Shown here piece after piece: positions 34,826 to 42,801 of a stretch of 43,828 bases of DNA. The position numbers and the translations under genes are program-made. The stretch comes from an uncultured Bacteroidales bacterium (lineage in GTDB: Bacteria; Bacteroidota; Bacteroidia; Bacteroidales; FEN-979). The stretch is taken from NCBI GenBank assembly GCA_903875045.1, contig CAIQUS010000200.1:1-43828 (forward strand), given 5' to 3'. Positions within the stretch are counted from its first letter, which is position 1; every line of letters starts with the position of its first letter. The notes beneath the pieces were generated by a model, which searched no databases, was not told the DNA's origin, and saw only the letters and a program-made list of their open reading frames with translations.

Positions 34826-35032
34826 GAGCCCACTCCGAAAAGTCTGTAAAAAATGCTCGCAGCCAATCTACCCACCCCCGACCCCTCCCTTGAAAAGGGA
34901 GGGGAGCGGAGCTACTAGTCCCAACAGTAAGATATGCAGCATTTTGCCGGTGCAGAGGGACTCCCCTCCCTGCGGGCAGGGAGGGGTTGGGGGTGGGTAG
35001 ATTTACCCAACACTAATTTTCGAAGTGGGCTT
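34826..35032. mobile_element. 207-bp nested palindromic element, copy 1 (MITE-like)
   Basis: Ends are inverted (GAGCCCACTCCGAAAAGT-like left arm, ATTTTCGAAGTGGGCT right arm). A second pair of arms (ATCTACCCACCCCC / GGGGGTGGGTAGAT) lies inside. Each side also contains its own hairpin (CCCCTCCCTT...AAGGGAGGGG and CCCCTCCCTGC..GCAGGGAGGGG). The core with CCCAACAG and TTGCC-GTGCAGAG is conserved with copy 2. There is no transposase and no clear target duplication. Confidence 0.8.
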
Positions 35033-35136
35033 AAACATGATCCTTTCAGAATATAATTGAGGAAACATTAGGTTGGTTTGCATTTGATATGATATTTCGG
35101 TTTAATTTTACCCTTCCCAATTTAAAACGCAATCCT

Positions 35137-37593
35137 ATGAGAAACCTTTACAAAATTTTTGTCGTGCTGGGATTTTTTTTAACTATCCCGTCTTTTTCCC
35201 TTTTCGCCCAGGTTGGTATCAATACAGACGGTTCACCTCCGCATAGTTCAGCGATGCTCGATGTAAAAGCAGCCAACAAAGGATTTCTTCCTCCAAGGAT
35301 GACACATGCCGCAATGAATAACATCGTAAATCCTGCCGATGGCCTGATCATCTATTGCATCGATTGTGGAACAAATGCATTTGGGGCTTTGTCATTATTT
35401 ATTGCCGGTTCATGGTATAATCTAAGCATCCAGTGTTTAAATCCATTTCCCCCCCAAACAGGAATACATATCATATCAGCTGAACAGATTATATGGAATT
35501 GGAATCCTGTTTCCGGTGCTGCGGGGTATAAGTGGAATACTTCCAGTGATCTCGCATCGGCGAAAGAAATGAATACAGCCACAACCTATACAGAAACTGG
35601 CCTTTCGTGTAACACCCAATACGCCAGGTACATTTGGGCTTACAATGGTTGCGGTGGTATTTCAAATCCAACGACAATAACATCTATCACTTCAATGGTT
35701 CAGGCAGCAACGCCAGGTTCAGGAACTAATATTTCCAATACGAGTTCAATACAATGGAATTGGAATACAGTAGCTAATGCCATCGAATACAAATGGAGTA
35801 CCATCAATAATTTCTTAACCGCTACTACGCTCACAGTTCCAAGTTACACCGAAACCGGCCTGACTTGCAATACTGCCTACACCAGTTACGCTTGGGCCAT
35901 TAGTTCCTGCGGAAACTCAGAGGCTTTGACCATGACTGAGTCAACCAAGCCCGTATCTCCCGGAAACCTGGTGGAAGGAACCCATATTTCGTCATTAAAC
36001 CAAATTATATGGCACTGGAATCCTCTTCCCAATGCCACCGGATATAAATGGAGTACCATCAATAATTTCTCAACTGGCATATTTACTCCAAATACATCCC
36101 ATCTGGAATCAGGTCTGACTTGCATTACTGCCTACACCAGCTACGCTTGGGCCATTGGGGCCTGTGGAAACTCAATGCCTTTGACCATGACCAAGACAAC
36201 GGCCAAGGATCCGGAATCACCCACATCTGGGGTGAACGTTGCTACAACAACACAGATTGTATGGAACTGGAATTCTGTTCCTGGTGCAACCGGATATAAA
36301 TGGAGTACCACCAATGATTATACAACGGCCACATCCACTCTTGGGAATGCTACATTCCATACTGAAACCGGCCTGACGTGCAATACGGCCTACACAAGCT
36401 ACGCATGGGCAGTTGGGACGTGTGGGAACTCAACGCCTTTGACCATGACCAAGACAACTGCCACGAATCCTGTACCACCTTTGTCAGCAACGCACCTTGC
36501 AACTACAACTTCGATTAATTGGAACTGGGTTCCTGTTCCCAATGCAACCGGATATAAATGGAATACCATCAATGATTACGCAACGGCCACTTCTACGATT
36601 GGCAATGTTACATCCTATCTACAAACCGGCCTGACATGCAATACTACCTACACCAGCTATGCCTGGGCCATTGGTGGCTGTGGGCACTCTGTCGCGCTTA
36701 CCATGACCCAAACAACATTGCTCAATCCTGAGCCACCGACTGCCGGCACGCATGTTCCGGGCCTAACTCAGATCGTATGGAAATGGAATGCAGTAGCGGG
36801 AGCCACCGGGTACAAGTGGAGTGTGACCAACAATTTTGCCAATGCCATTGACTTGGGCTCAGGTTTGCTGATTGCTGAAACCGGAATGACCTGCAACACG
36901 CCTTATACAAGATATATATGGGCTTATGGTGCGTGTGGGAATTCAACACCTGCAACTTTGACCCAAACAACCTTCGGTTGTCCTGTTGTTTGCGGTTCTG
37001 CCTTCACCATTAACCATTCAGCCTCCGGTGGCGTAGCCCCTGTTGACAAAACAGTAACGTATGGTACTGCTACCAACATACCCGGCGAACTTACCAAGTG
37101 CTGGATCACCCGAAACCTTGGTGCAAGTCAGCAGGCAACAACTGTTGATGATGCTACCGAGGCTTCTGCTGGTTGGTATTTCCAGTTTAACCGCAAACAG
37201 GGGTATAAACATGATGGGTCAGCCAGAACCCCCAGTGCTGCATGGGATGCAACAAATGACAACTTAAGCGCAACCTGGGAGGCAGCAAAAGACCCATGTA
37301 CAATTGAACTTGGTACCGGTTGGCGCATCCCGACAAAAACTGAATGGACTAATGTAGATGCCAGTTGGACAGACTGGAACGGCCCTTTCGGCTCAGCCTT
37401 AAAACTCCATGCTGCCGGGTACCTGTACAACAGCGATGGTTCGCTGAGCAGTCGCGGCTCTTACGGCTACTACTGGAGTAGTACGCAGAACGATGCCGCC
37501 GCCGGCTGGTTCCTGGGCTTCTTCAGTGGGACCAGCGTCATGGTCAACGGCAACAAGGCGTTCGGCTTCTCCGCCCGCTGCGTAAGAGACTAG
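35137..37593 (+). CDS. Secreted FISUMP protein with repeat stalk and candidate hypervariable C-terminus
   Basis: I choose the ATG at 35137, giving 818 residues. It starts a clear signal peptide (LYKIFVVLGFFLTIPSFSLFA) followed by QVGINTDGS and AMLDV. An in-frame ATG at 35089 adds only a non-signal stretch. Residues ~100-610 hold six ~86-residue fibronectin-III-like repeats with W-N-W-N, GYKWST, ETGLTCNT and YAWA-G-CGNS. The C-terminus is a FISUMP/C-type-lectin-like domain (CWITRNLGA, GTGWRIPTKTEW, GYYWSST, FSARCVRD). The last 35 codons are adenine-poor and mostly end in C, unlike the rest of the gene, as expected for a diversity-generating retroelement variable region. It is flanked by two copies of a 207-bp palindromic element. 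Confidence 0.87.
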   Translation: MRNLYKIFVVLGFFLTIPSFSLFAQVGINTDGSPPHSSAMLDVKAANKGFLPPRMTHAAMNNIVNPADGLIIYCIDCGTNAFGALSLFIAGSWYNLSIQCLNPFPPQTGIHIISAEQIIWNWNPVSGAAGYKWNTSSDLASAKEMNTATTYTETGLSCNTQYARYIWAYNGCGGISNPTTITSITSMVQAATPGSGTNISNTSSIQWNWNTVANAIEYKWSTINNFLTATTLTVPSYTETGLTCNTAYTSYAWAISSCGNSEALTMTESTKPVSPGNLVEGTHISSLNQIIWHWNPLPNATGYKWSTINNFSTGIFTPNTSHLESGLTCITAYTSYAWAIGACGNSMPLTMTKTTAKDPESPTSGVNVATTTQIVWNWNSVPGATGYKWSTTNDYTTATSTLGNATFHTETGLTCNTAYTSYAWAVGTCGNSTPLTMTKTTATNPVPPLSATHLATTTSINWNWVPVPNATGYKWNTINDYATATSTIGNVTSYLQTGLTCNTTYTSYAWAIGGCGHSVALTMTQTTLLNPEPPTAGTHVPGLTQIVWKWNAVAGATGYKWSVTNNFANAIDLGSGLLIAETGMTCNTPYTRYIWAYGACGNSTPATLTQTTFGCPVVCGSAFTINHSASGGVAPVDKTVTYGTATNIPGELTKCWITRNLGASQQATTVDDATEASAGWYFQFNRKQGYKHDGSARTPSAAWDATNDNLSATWEAAKDPCTIELGTGWRIPTKTEWTNVDASWTDWNGPFGSALKLHAAGYLYNSDGSLSSRGSYGYYWSSTQNDAAAGWFLGFFSGTSVMVNGNKAFGFSARCVRD
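35443..36980 (+). repeat. 258-bp in-frame repeats of the FISUMP protein stalk
   Basis: Six units with a period near 258 bp (86 residues). For example, the TACGC(T/A)TGGGC segment recurs near 35886, 36142, 36400 and 36658. Units are more diverged than those of the adhesin at the start of the window. Confidence 0.8.
37486..37590 (+). other. Candidate variable region (VR) of a diversity-generating retroelement
   Basis: Of these 35 codons 24 end in C, and only 10 adenines occur in the 87 bases 37495-37581. C-ending codons that could each come from AAC occupy alternating positions (residues 787-789, 792, 794, 796, 799, 801, 803, 805, 809, 811), with conserved residues between them. Two short hairpins follow the stop (37611-37625 and 37660-37672). 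The call is an inference; no template or reverse transcriptase lies in this window. Confidence 0.45.
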
Positions 37594-37610
37594 GAATTTA
37601 TTTGTTTCAT

Positions 37611-37625
37611 TTGACACTTTGTCAA
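37611..37625 (+). other. Short hairpin 17 bp after the FISUMP stop codon
   Basis: TTGACA, a 3-nt loop, then TGTCAA: a 6-bp perfect stem. Retroelement targets typically have a small hairpin just downstream of the variable region, so its position is suggestive. It could equally be part of the transcript end. Confidence 0.4.
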
Positions 37626-37659
37626 TTTATTTTTTTATTTCTTATTTTTTCTTCATCAT

Positions 37660-37684
37660 ACCGCGTAGCGGTCGAATTTTTTTT
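37660..37684 (+). terminator. Terminator after the FISUMP gene
   Basis: ACCGC, a GTA loop and GCGGT form a short GC-rich hairpin. A T8 run starts 4 bp later (37677-37684). Confidence 0.65.
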
Positions 37685-37697
37685 AATCAAATTTATT

Positions 37698-37904
37698 GAG
37701 CCCACTCCGAAAAGTCTGTAAAAAATGTTCGCAGTCAATCTACCCACCCCCGGCCCCTCCCTTTAAAAGGGAGGGGAGTGGTGCTACCATACCCAACAGC
37801 AAGAAATACAGTATATTGCCTGTGCAGAGGTGCTCCCCTCCCTGCGGGCAGGGAGGGGTTGGGGGTGGGTAGATTCACCTAAAACTACTTTTCGGAGTGG
37901 GCTC
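37698..37904. mobile_element. 207-bp nested palindromic element, copy 2 (MITE-like)
   Basis: It has the same length, orientation and organisation as the copy at 34826-35032. Terminal arms are GAGCCCACTCCGAAAAGT and ACTTTTCGGAGTGGGCTC, here perfectly inverted. Arms and hairpin stems are almost unchanged, while the central ~60 bp differ by scattered substitutions. The two copies bracket only the FISUMP gene. Confidence 0.85.
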
Positions 37905-38147
37905 AAAATTAAACAAACAATTGAACATGGCCTGTCGGCATCGGCAATCAGGAGCAGGTGTCAAACCACCCTGCGGTGCTTCCCGACAATGTGGGAGGTG
38001 CTGACCGGCCATATATGGCTGTCGGCAAAAGACAAAGGGAAAAGGAAAATCCGTTTTGTTAAAATCGGTCGTTTCCCTTCCTGCAATGGTCAGCACTTGT
38101 TTTGTTTTGGTGTAACTTAACCAGGTCTAGGGTTGAGGTATTTTCCG
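37905..38147. other. Gene-free stretch with a 9-bp inverted repeat
   Basis: GTGCTGACC at 37998-38006 and GGTCAGCAC at 38088-38096 are perfect inverted arms 81 bp apart, with further partly inverted A/G- and T/C-rich tracts between. Frames running through the region lack recognisable protein features. It may be a remnant mobile element or a structured leader. Confidence 0.45.
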
Positions 38148-38155
38148 TAATTTTG
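38148..38155 (+). promoter_or_regulatory. Candidate -7 element of the GH109-like gene
   Basis: TAATTTTG fits TAnnTTTG, 24 bp before the ATG at 38180. The following base is A rather than Y, and no -33 element is clear. Confidence 0.35.
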
Positions 38156-38179
38156 AAAAATATTCTCAATCTGTTTCCT

Positions 38180-39541
38180 ATGAATAAGCAATTTAACCGC
38201 CGTGATTTTATTAAGTCCATCGCAGTTGCCGGAGTCGGGCTTGCGGTGAGCGACGACCTGATGGCTTCGATTCAGCCCGACAGACCCGACAGCCACTTTT
38301 CGCCTGCACCTGTGGGCAGTCCGATGCAAAAAGTTCGAATCGGCTATGTGGGGGTTGGCCTCCAGGGCACATCGCATGTCGAAAACCTCCTGAAAGTTGA
38401 AGGCGCTGAAATTGTTGCTGTGTGCGACATCGTTGAGAGCAAGGTTCAGCGGGCACAGGATATGGTTGAAAAGGCCGGTTTTAAGAGACCGGAAGGATAT
38501 TCGAAAAATGAATTCGACTGGCAGCGGTTATGTGCCCGGAACGACATTGACCTTGTATACACCGCAACACCATGGCAATGGCATGTTCCCATCTGCCTGG
38601 CCGCCATGAACAATGGAAAGCATGTGGCAACGGAGGTTCCGGCTGCCATCACGCTCGATGAGTGCTGGGAACTGGTTGAAACTTCAGAAAAGACCGGAAA
38701 GTATTGTATCATGATGGAGAATTGCAACTACGACAAAGTAGAAATGATGATCCTCAACATGGTGAAAAAAGGTTTGTTTGGCGAATTAGTGCACGCTGAA
38801 TGCGGTTACCTGCATGATTTGCGGGCCGTAAAGCATGATATGGAAGGGGAGGGGGTATGGCGCCGCGATTTCTCCATGCGCAACAACGGGGATCTCTATC
38901 CCACGCATGGTTTGGGCCCCGTGATGCAGTGTATGGACATCAACCGTGGAAACTATTTCGATTCAATGGTATCGTTTGGTTCCAAAACCCGTGGACTGCA
39001 CGATTATGCTATTGACAAATTCGGGCCTGACAGTCCGCAAGCCCGTGAAAAATATACCCTGAGTGATGTGGTTACGACGTTAATCAGTACCATGAACGGG
39101 GAAACCATTGTGGTTACGCATGATACAAGCCTGCCGCGACCTTACAGCCGGAATATCCTGGTTCAGGGAACAAAAGGAATTGTGCGGAAATATCCGGAAC
39201 CGAAAATTTATATAGAAGGTGTCAGCAAAACCAACGACCAATGGGAGCCGATCAATGAATACCTGAAAAAATACCAGCATCCGATCTGGGAAGAGTTGGA
39301 AACAGCCAGCAAAGGAGCTGGTCACGGCGGAATGGACTACATTGAAGATTACCGGCTGGTAAACGCCCTGCTCAAAGGCACAGAACCCGATATGGATGTG
39401 TATGATGCAGTGGTGATGAGCGCGGTGCGGGTACTTAGTGAACGTTCTATCGCAAAAGGTGGTAAAACACTCAAATTCCCTGATTTCACCCGGGGGAGGT
39501 GGAAGAAACCCCGCATGCTGCCAGTCATGCAGATTGGATAA
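38180..39541 (+). CDS. Gfo/Idh/MocA family protein, glycoside hydrolase family 109-like
   Basis: The ATG at 38180 gives 453 residues and a twin-arginine signal (NRRDFIKSIAVAGVGLAV). An upstream in-frame ATG would hide it. A Rossmann NAD-binding start follows (RIGYVGVGLQGTSHVENLL, then EIVAVCDI). The signature YTATPWQWHVPICLAAMNNG and the EVPAA and HAECGYLHDLR segments match GH109 enzymes, which cleave alpha-N-acetylgalactosamine by an NAD-dependent redox mechanism. Substrate identity cannot be read from the sequence; relatives include other NAD-dependent sugar-active proteins. Export by Tat would carry the folded, cofactor-loaded protein to the periplasm. A palindromic element begins 5 bp after the stop. 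Confidence 0.85.
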   Translation: MNKQFNRRDFIKSIAVAGVGLAVSDDLMASIQPDRPDSHFSPAPVGSPMQKVRIGYVGVGLQGTSHVENLLKVEGAEIVAVCDIVESKVQRAQDMVEKAGFKRPEGYSKNEFDWQRLCARNDIDLVYTATPWQWHVPICLAAMNNGKHVATEVPAAITLDECWELVETSEKTGKYCIMMENCNYDKVEMMILNMVKKGLFGELVHAECGYLHDLRAVKHDMEGEGVWRRDFSMRNNGDLYPTHGLGPVMQCMDINRGNYFDSMVSFGSKTRGLHDYAIDKFGPDSPQAREKYTLSDVVTTLISTMNGETIVVTHDTSLPRPYSRNILVQGTKGIVRKYPEPKIYIEGVSKTNDQWEPINEYLKKYQHPIWEELETASKGAGHGGMDYIEDYRLVNALLKGTEPDMDVYDAVVMSAVRVLSERSIAKGGKTLKFPDFTRGRWKKPRMLPVMQIG

Positions 39542-39546
39542 TTTCA

Positions 39547-39713
39547 TGAATTGCCCCGGCCTGAAGGCCGGGGATAAGAAAATATGTTGCCATTTTCGGG
39601 CTTTAGTCCAAATTATTTTACACATAAATACAAATCCAATGTTTATTTTTTGGGCTAAAGCCCGGGTTCTCTTCAGCCACCTCAATCCCCGGCCTGAAGG
39701 CCGGGGCAATTCA
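39547..39713. mobile_element. 167-bp nested palindromic repeat element
   Basis: Perfect terminal inverted arms (TGAATTGCCCCGGCCT at 39547-39562 and its complement at 39698-39713) each form part of a CCCCGGCCTGAAGGCCGGGG hairpin. A second inner pair, CGGGCTTTAG-CC / GG-CTAAAGCCCG, surrounds an AT-rich centre. No transposase is present. The element fills the gap between the GH109-like and peptidase genes and overlaps the only available ATG of the latter. Confidence 0.8.
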
Positions 39714-41309
39714 AAATTACCCCCGGATCACCGGACTGTATTCATCGCCTTACTTTTTTTTCTTTCTATCTCTGTCACCACCCTTGCCCAACGCACAGTA
39801 GCCGACCACGCCAGGGCGGTTATCAATCCCGTCCTGATGAAACAAACCATCGGGTATCTTGCCTCCGATTCGATGAAGGGCAGAGCTGTCGCCAGTGAAG
39901 GACTTGACGCAGCCGGAGAGTATATTGCCCGGCAGTTTAAATCGTTCGGATTGCAACAATTCAATGGCTCCTGGTTTCAGGATCTCTCATTTTGTTATTT
40001 CGACCTTGGAAAGGATAGCTTTTTATCGCTGGTGAAGGGTGTGGAGACAGAAAATTTCAAAATCAAAGATGATTATATCCCTTATGAATATTCGGGAAGC
40101 CGGCCGGCAGAAGGGGAGATACTTTTTGCCGGATACGGCATTACTGCGCCTGAATACAATTATGATGATTATAAGGATATGGATGTCAAGGGAAAGATCG
40201 TGGTTGTGTTGCGGAAGGAGCCAGGGCAGGCAGACCCAAACCCTCAGTTTTTTAAGGGAAGTGATCTTACCCGTTATTCGCTGTTGAAGGAGAAACTTAA
40301 AATGGCCCAGGACCATGGAGCACTGGGGCTGCTAGTTATTTCCGGACCTCTTCAATTTTCATCTCTTACCCCTGAGGCATTCCCATGGCCATCGTTGTCG
40401 AAAATTATGCCAAAGGCAACCTTACCTATGGATTATTGCGATAAACCCCGGTTCGCCATCCCGATGGTTCATGTCGGTGAAGCAGTTGTGAATGAATTGT
40501 TTGGAAGTGTGGACTCTCTTAAAAGTATCCAGCAACGTATCGAAAAAAATATGCAGCCAGGCTCGTTTCCGGTTCCTGGAAAAACAATCGCCATGAATGT
40601 TTCCTTTATCAGCATACCGGTTGGTGGACGGAATGTGATTGCATGGATGGAAGGCTCTGATCCGATTCTGAAAAAGGAGGCGGTTATCATCGGTGCGCAC
40701 TACGACCACATTGGTTATAAGAAAGACCACAAAGCAGATACTGATTATATTTACAATGGCGCCGACGACAATGCTTCAGGCACCAGTGGTGTACTTGCGG
40801 TGGCAAAAGCTTTTGCATCCATGGTTGAAACACCAAAACGCAGCGTGATTTTTATTGCATTTGCCGGTGAAGAAAAGGGTCTTCTGGGAAGCGATACCTA
40901 TGTGCATAATTCTATGTGGCCGCTGGATAAAACCGTGGCCATGCTCAATCTCGATATGATCAGCCGCAACAACCCTGATTCTTTGAAATTGATTGGTGCC
41001 CGGCAAAACCCTGATCTCGTAAAGGTTGTCAGAAAGCAAAATAAAGAAATCGGATTTACCCTCAATGAAAGTAAAAGCAGGCATTTGGGTGGAGGCAGCG
41101 ATCATGTCAGTTTCTTTAGAAACGGAGTACCTTCGCTCTTTTTCTTCACAGGATTGCATAAGGATTACCATCGGGTAACGGATAATCCGGAATTGGTGGA
41201 TGCAGACAAAGCCTCACGAGTGGCCAGACTGGTTTTTATGACCGCCTGGAAGGTGGCGAATGAAAGCAAACATTACAAAATTGTAAAGTCCGATGACGGT
41301 GAGAAGTAG
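39639..41309 (+). CDS. Secreted M28 family metallopeptidase with PA domain
   Basis: From the ATG at 39639 the product has 556 residues. The first ~30 are encoded by the palindromic element, and the apparent native signal peptide begins only at TVFIALLFFLSISVTTLAQ. A PA-type insert (YEYSGSRPAEGEILFAGYGI) is followed by the M28 zinc site: IGAHYDHIG (His, Asp), GADDNASG (Asp), FAGEEKGLLGS (general base Glu and zinc Glu), NLDMI (Asp) and HKDYHRVTD (His). It is probably an aminopeptidase acting in the periplasm or outside the cell. An in-frame ATG at 39438 lies inside the preceding gene and is unlikely. No other ATG or GTG lies between the repeat and the signal peptide. Confidence 0.85.
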   Translation: MFIFWAKARVLFSHLNPRPEGRGNSKLPPDHRTVFIALLFFLSISVTTLAQRTVADHARAVINPVLMKQTIGYLASDSMKGRAVASEGLDAAGEYIARQFKSFGLQQFNGSWFQDLSFCYFDLGKDSFLSLVKGVETENFKIKDDYIPYEYSGSRPAEGEILFAGYGITAPEYNYDDYKDMDVKGKIVVVLRKEPGQADPNPQFFKGSDLTRYSLLKEKLKMAQDHGALGLLVISGPLQFSSLTPEAFPWPSLSKIMPKATLPMDYCDKPRFAIPMVHVGEAVVNELFGSVDSLKSIQQRIEKNMQPGSFPVPGKTIAMNVSFISIPVGGRNVIAWMEGSDPILKKEAVIIGAHYDHIGYKKDHKADTDYIYNGADDNASGTSGVLAVAKAFASMVETPKRSVIFIAFAGEEKGLLGSDTYVHNSMWPLDKTVAMLNLDMISRNNPDSLKLIGARQNPDLVKVVRKQNKEIGFTLNESKSRHLGGGSDHVSFFRNGVPSLFFFTGLHKDYHRVTDNPELVDADKASRVARLVFMTAWKVANESKHYKIVKSDDGEK

Positions 41310-41323
41310 TAAAACTTTGCCGG

Positions 41324-42793
41324 TTATACCAGGTAAAACCGAAGGAAATGGGAGGCCCAGGGACCCAGTGCCACATACAACCCGGCATCGTGCATTTCAT
41401 CGCCGTTGCGCTCGTAGGTAACCTCACTCAATGCATCGTTCAACCGCCAGTTTTGCCCTCGCAGATCATTGCCGGGAAATCTGATACGCCCCTGAGCGTT
41501 GATGGATGAATAGTTAACAACAATCAGGAAACGGTCATCACCATCACACCAGCACCAGGCCAGCAGGTTTTCAAAACTTGTGTTATCAGTCCAGCCAACA
41601 CATTCAGAAAGGTGCCATAACCCATCATGAAATACAGGATGGTTGATTCCATGGAGCAACCGCTGGCAAAATGCCCTCAGCTCGAAATCAACAAGCTCCT
41701 GCTGGCGTCTGCGCAGAAACACCGGTAATTTTATCTTTCGGCCATCAAATTGCCCTTCATGGTATAGTTTTGCACCCGGAAGGGTGGAGGATATCACAGT
41801 GGCGGCCCTGTTTTTACCTGCCTGAAAAGCAACAACATGCCTCGGCTCATCATGATTTTCAACAAACCGGATCATTTTTGACTGGTAACCGGAATCTGCC
41901 TGCAAATGAAGCCTGATCTCCTGAGGGCTGGAATGTTCCAACCGGTCGTAAAGCCGTTTGTCGTAGCAGAAGTCGAACCCTTGCTGCTGAAGAGCCCATT
42001 CCATATCCCAGTATGCTTCGGCAATAAAGATAAATTCCGGGTTGCTCCGTTTTACTGCCGGGATCAGCTCTTCCCAATACTCAAGCAACGGTTTCGAACC
42101 AGCCCTTTTGCCCCAGGTACGTTCAAAAATATCATTCATCATCAGCATGGCCATGTCACACCGAACGCCATCGCATTGTCCGGAAATCCGGGTTACTGAT
42201 TCGATCACAGATTCACGTAAACCGGGATGGAAAGCGTTGACCTGCAGCACGTCCTGCCAGGCAGGATAAAAAGGGTCCTTTCCACAGGCGAAAATATTTC
42301 CGCCAATTTGCACATAAGTCCCCGGATCATCACGAAGATCTTCTTTATTCCCTGAGATAAAATATTCGGGCGATTCTTCTACCCAGCGATGATCGTGCGC
42401 CAGATGGTTGGGGACAAAATCAAGGATGAGTTTGATGCCGCGTTTGGCAAGTTGCTGACGGGCGATGAACAACCCTTCATCGCCTCCAAGTTGGGTATCG
42501 ACGGTATAACGTCGCACACAATATGGGGATCCAACATTATCTGCAAAACTGAAATCAGGCAATGCCCGGCGAAAATCGGCAAGATTTCCGGCATGAAGGT
42601 TTGATATAGCGATCCCGCGTGGGCTTCGTTCCCAAACACCCATCAACCAAACAGCTTCAATATTGAGATGGGCAAGTTCATCCCATTTCTCGGCGGGAAC
42701 ATTGGCCAGTGTGATGGGAAACCGCATCTGTTCGCCCATTTCATAGAGCCACACCCATGTGTTTATTTCGTAAATAACAGGATTTTTTTTCAA
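41324..42793 (-). CDS. Glycoside hydrolase family 13 (alpha-amylase family) enzyme
   Basis: This 489-residue cytosolic protein has no signal peptide. GH13 regions in order: LILDFVPNH (region I), CDGVRCDMAML (region II, nucleophile Asp213), FIAEAYW (region III, acid Glu259) and FVENHDEPR (region IV, Asp315). The start is short (VIYEINTWVWLYEM), without a carbohydrate-binding module. A C-terminal beta domain ends in GPWASHFLRFYLV. Related Bacteroidota enzymes act on alpha-1,4-glucans or oligosaccharides; the exact substrate cannot be told. It follows the acyltransferase gene by 8 bp in the same direction and may be cotranscribed. Confidence 0.9.
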   Translation of the reverse strand: MKKNPVIYEINTWVWLYEMGEQMRFPITLANVPAEKWDELAHLNIEAVWLMGVWERSPRGIAISNLHAGNLADFRRALPDFSFADNVGSPYCVRRYTVDTQLGGDEGLFIARQQLAKRGIKLILDFVPNHLAHDHRWVEESPEYFISGNKEDLRDDPGTYVQIGGNIFACGKDPFYPAWQDVLQVNAFHPGLRESVIESVTRISGQCDGVRCDMAMLMMNDIFERTWGKRAGSKPLLEYWEELIPAVKRSNPEFIFIAEAYWDMEWALQQQGFDFCYDKRLYDRLEHSSPQEIRLHLQADSGYQSKMIRFVENHDEPRHVVAFQAGKNRAATVISSTLPGAKLYHEGQFDGRKIKLPVFLRRRQQELVDFELRAFCQRLLHGINHPVFHDGLWHLSECVGWTDNTSFENLLAWCWCDGDDRFLIVVNYSSINAQGRIRFPGNDLRGQNWRLNDALSEVTYERNGDEMHDAGLYVALGPWASHFLRFYLV

Positions 42794-42801
42794 GGGCAGG
42801 G

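Noticed and set aside
34660-34875. 71-codon minus-strand frame
   Set aside because: It reads through the strong terminator hairpin and into the palindromic element; the 37-codon frame in another phase fits the terminator better.
35137-37593. A template repeat or reverse transcriptase for the candidate variable region within this window
   Set aside because: I found no second copy of the 3' end of the gene and no reverse-transcriptase motifs; any such partner must lie elsewhere.
37830-38120. 96-codon plus-strand frame (and a 73-codon frame opposite)
   Set aside because: It starts inside the second palindromic element and crosses the spaced inverted repeat; no protein-like features.
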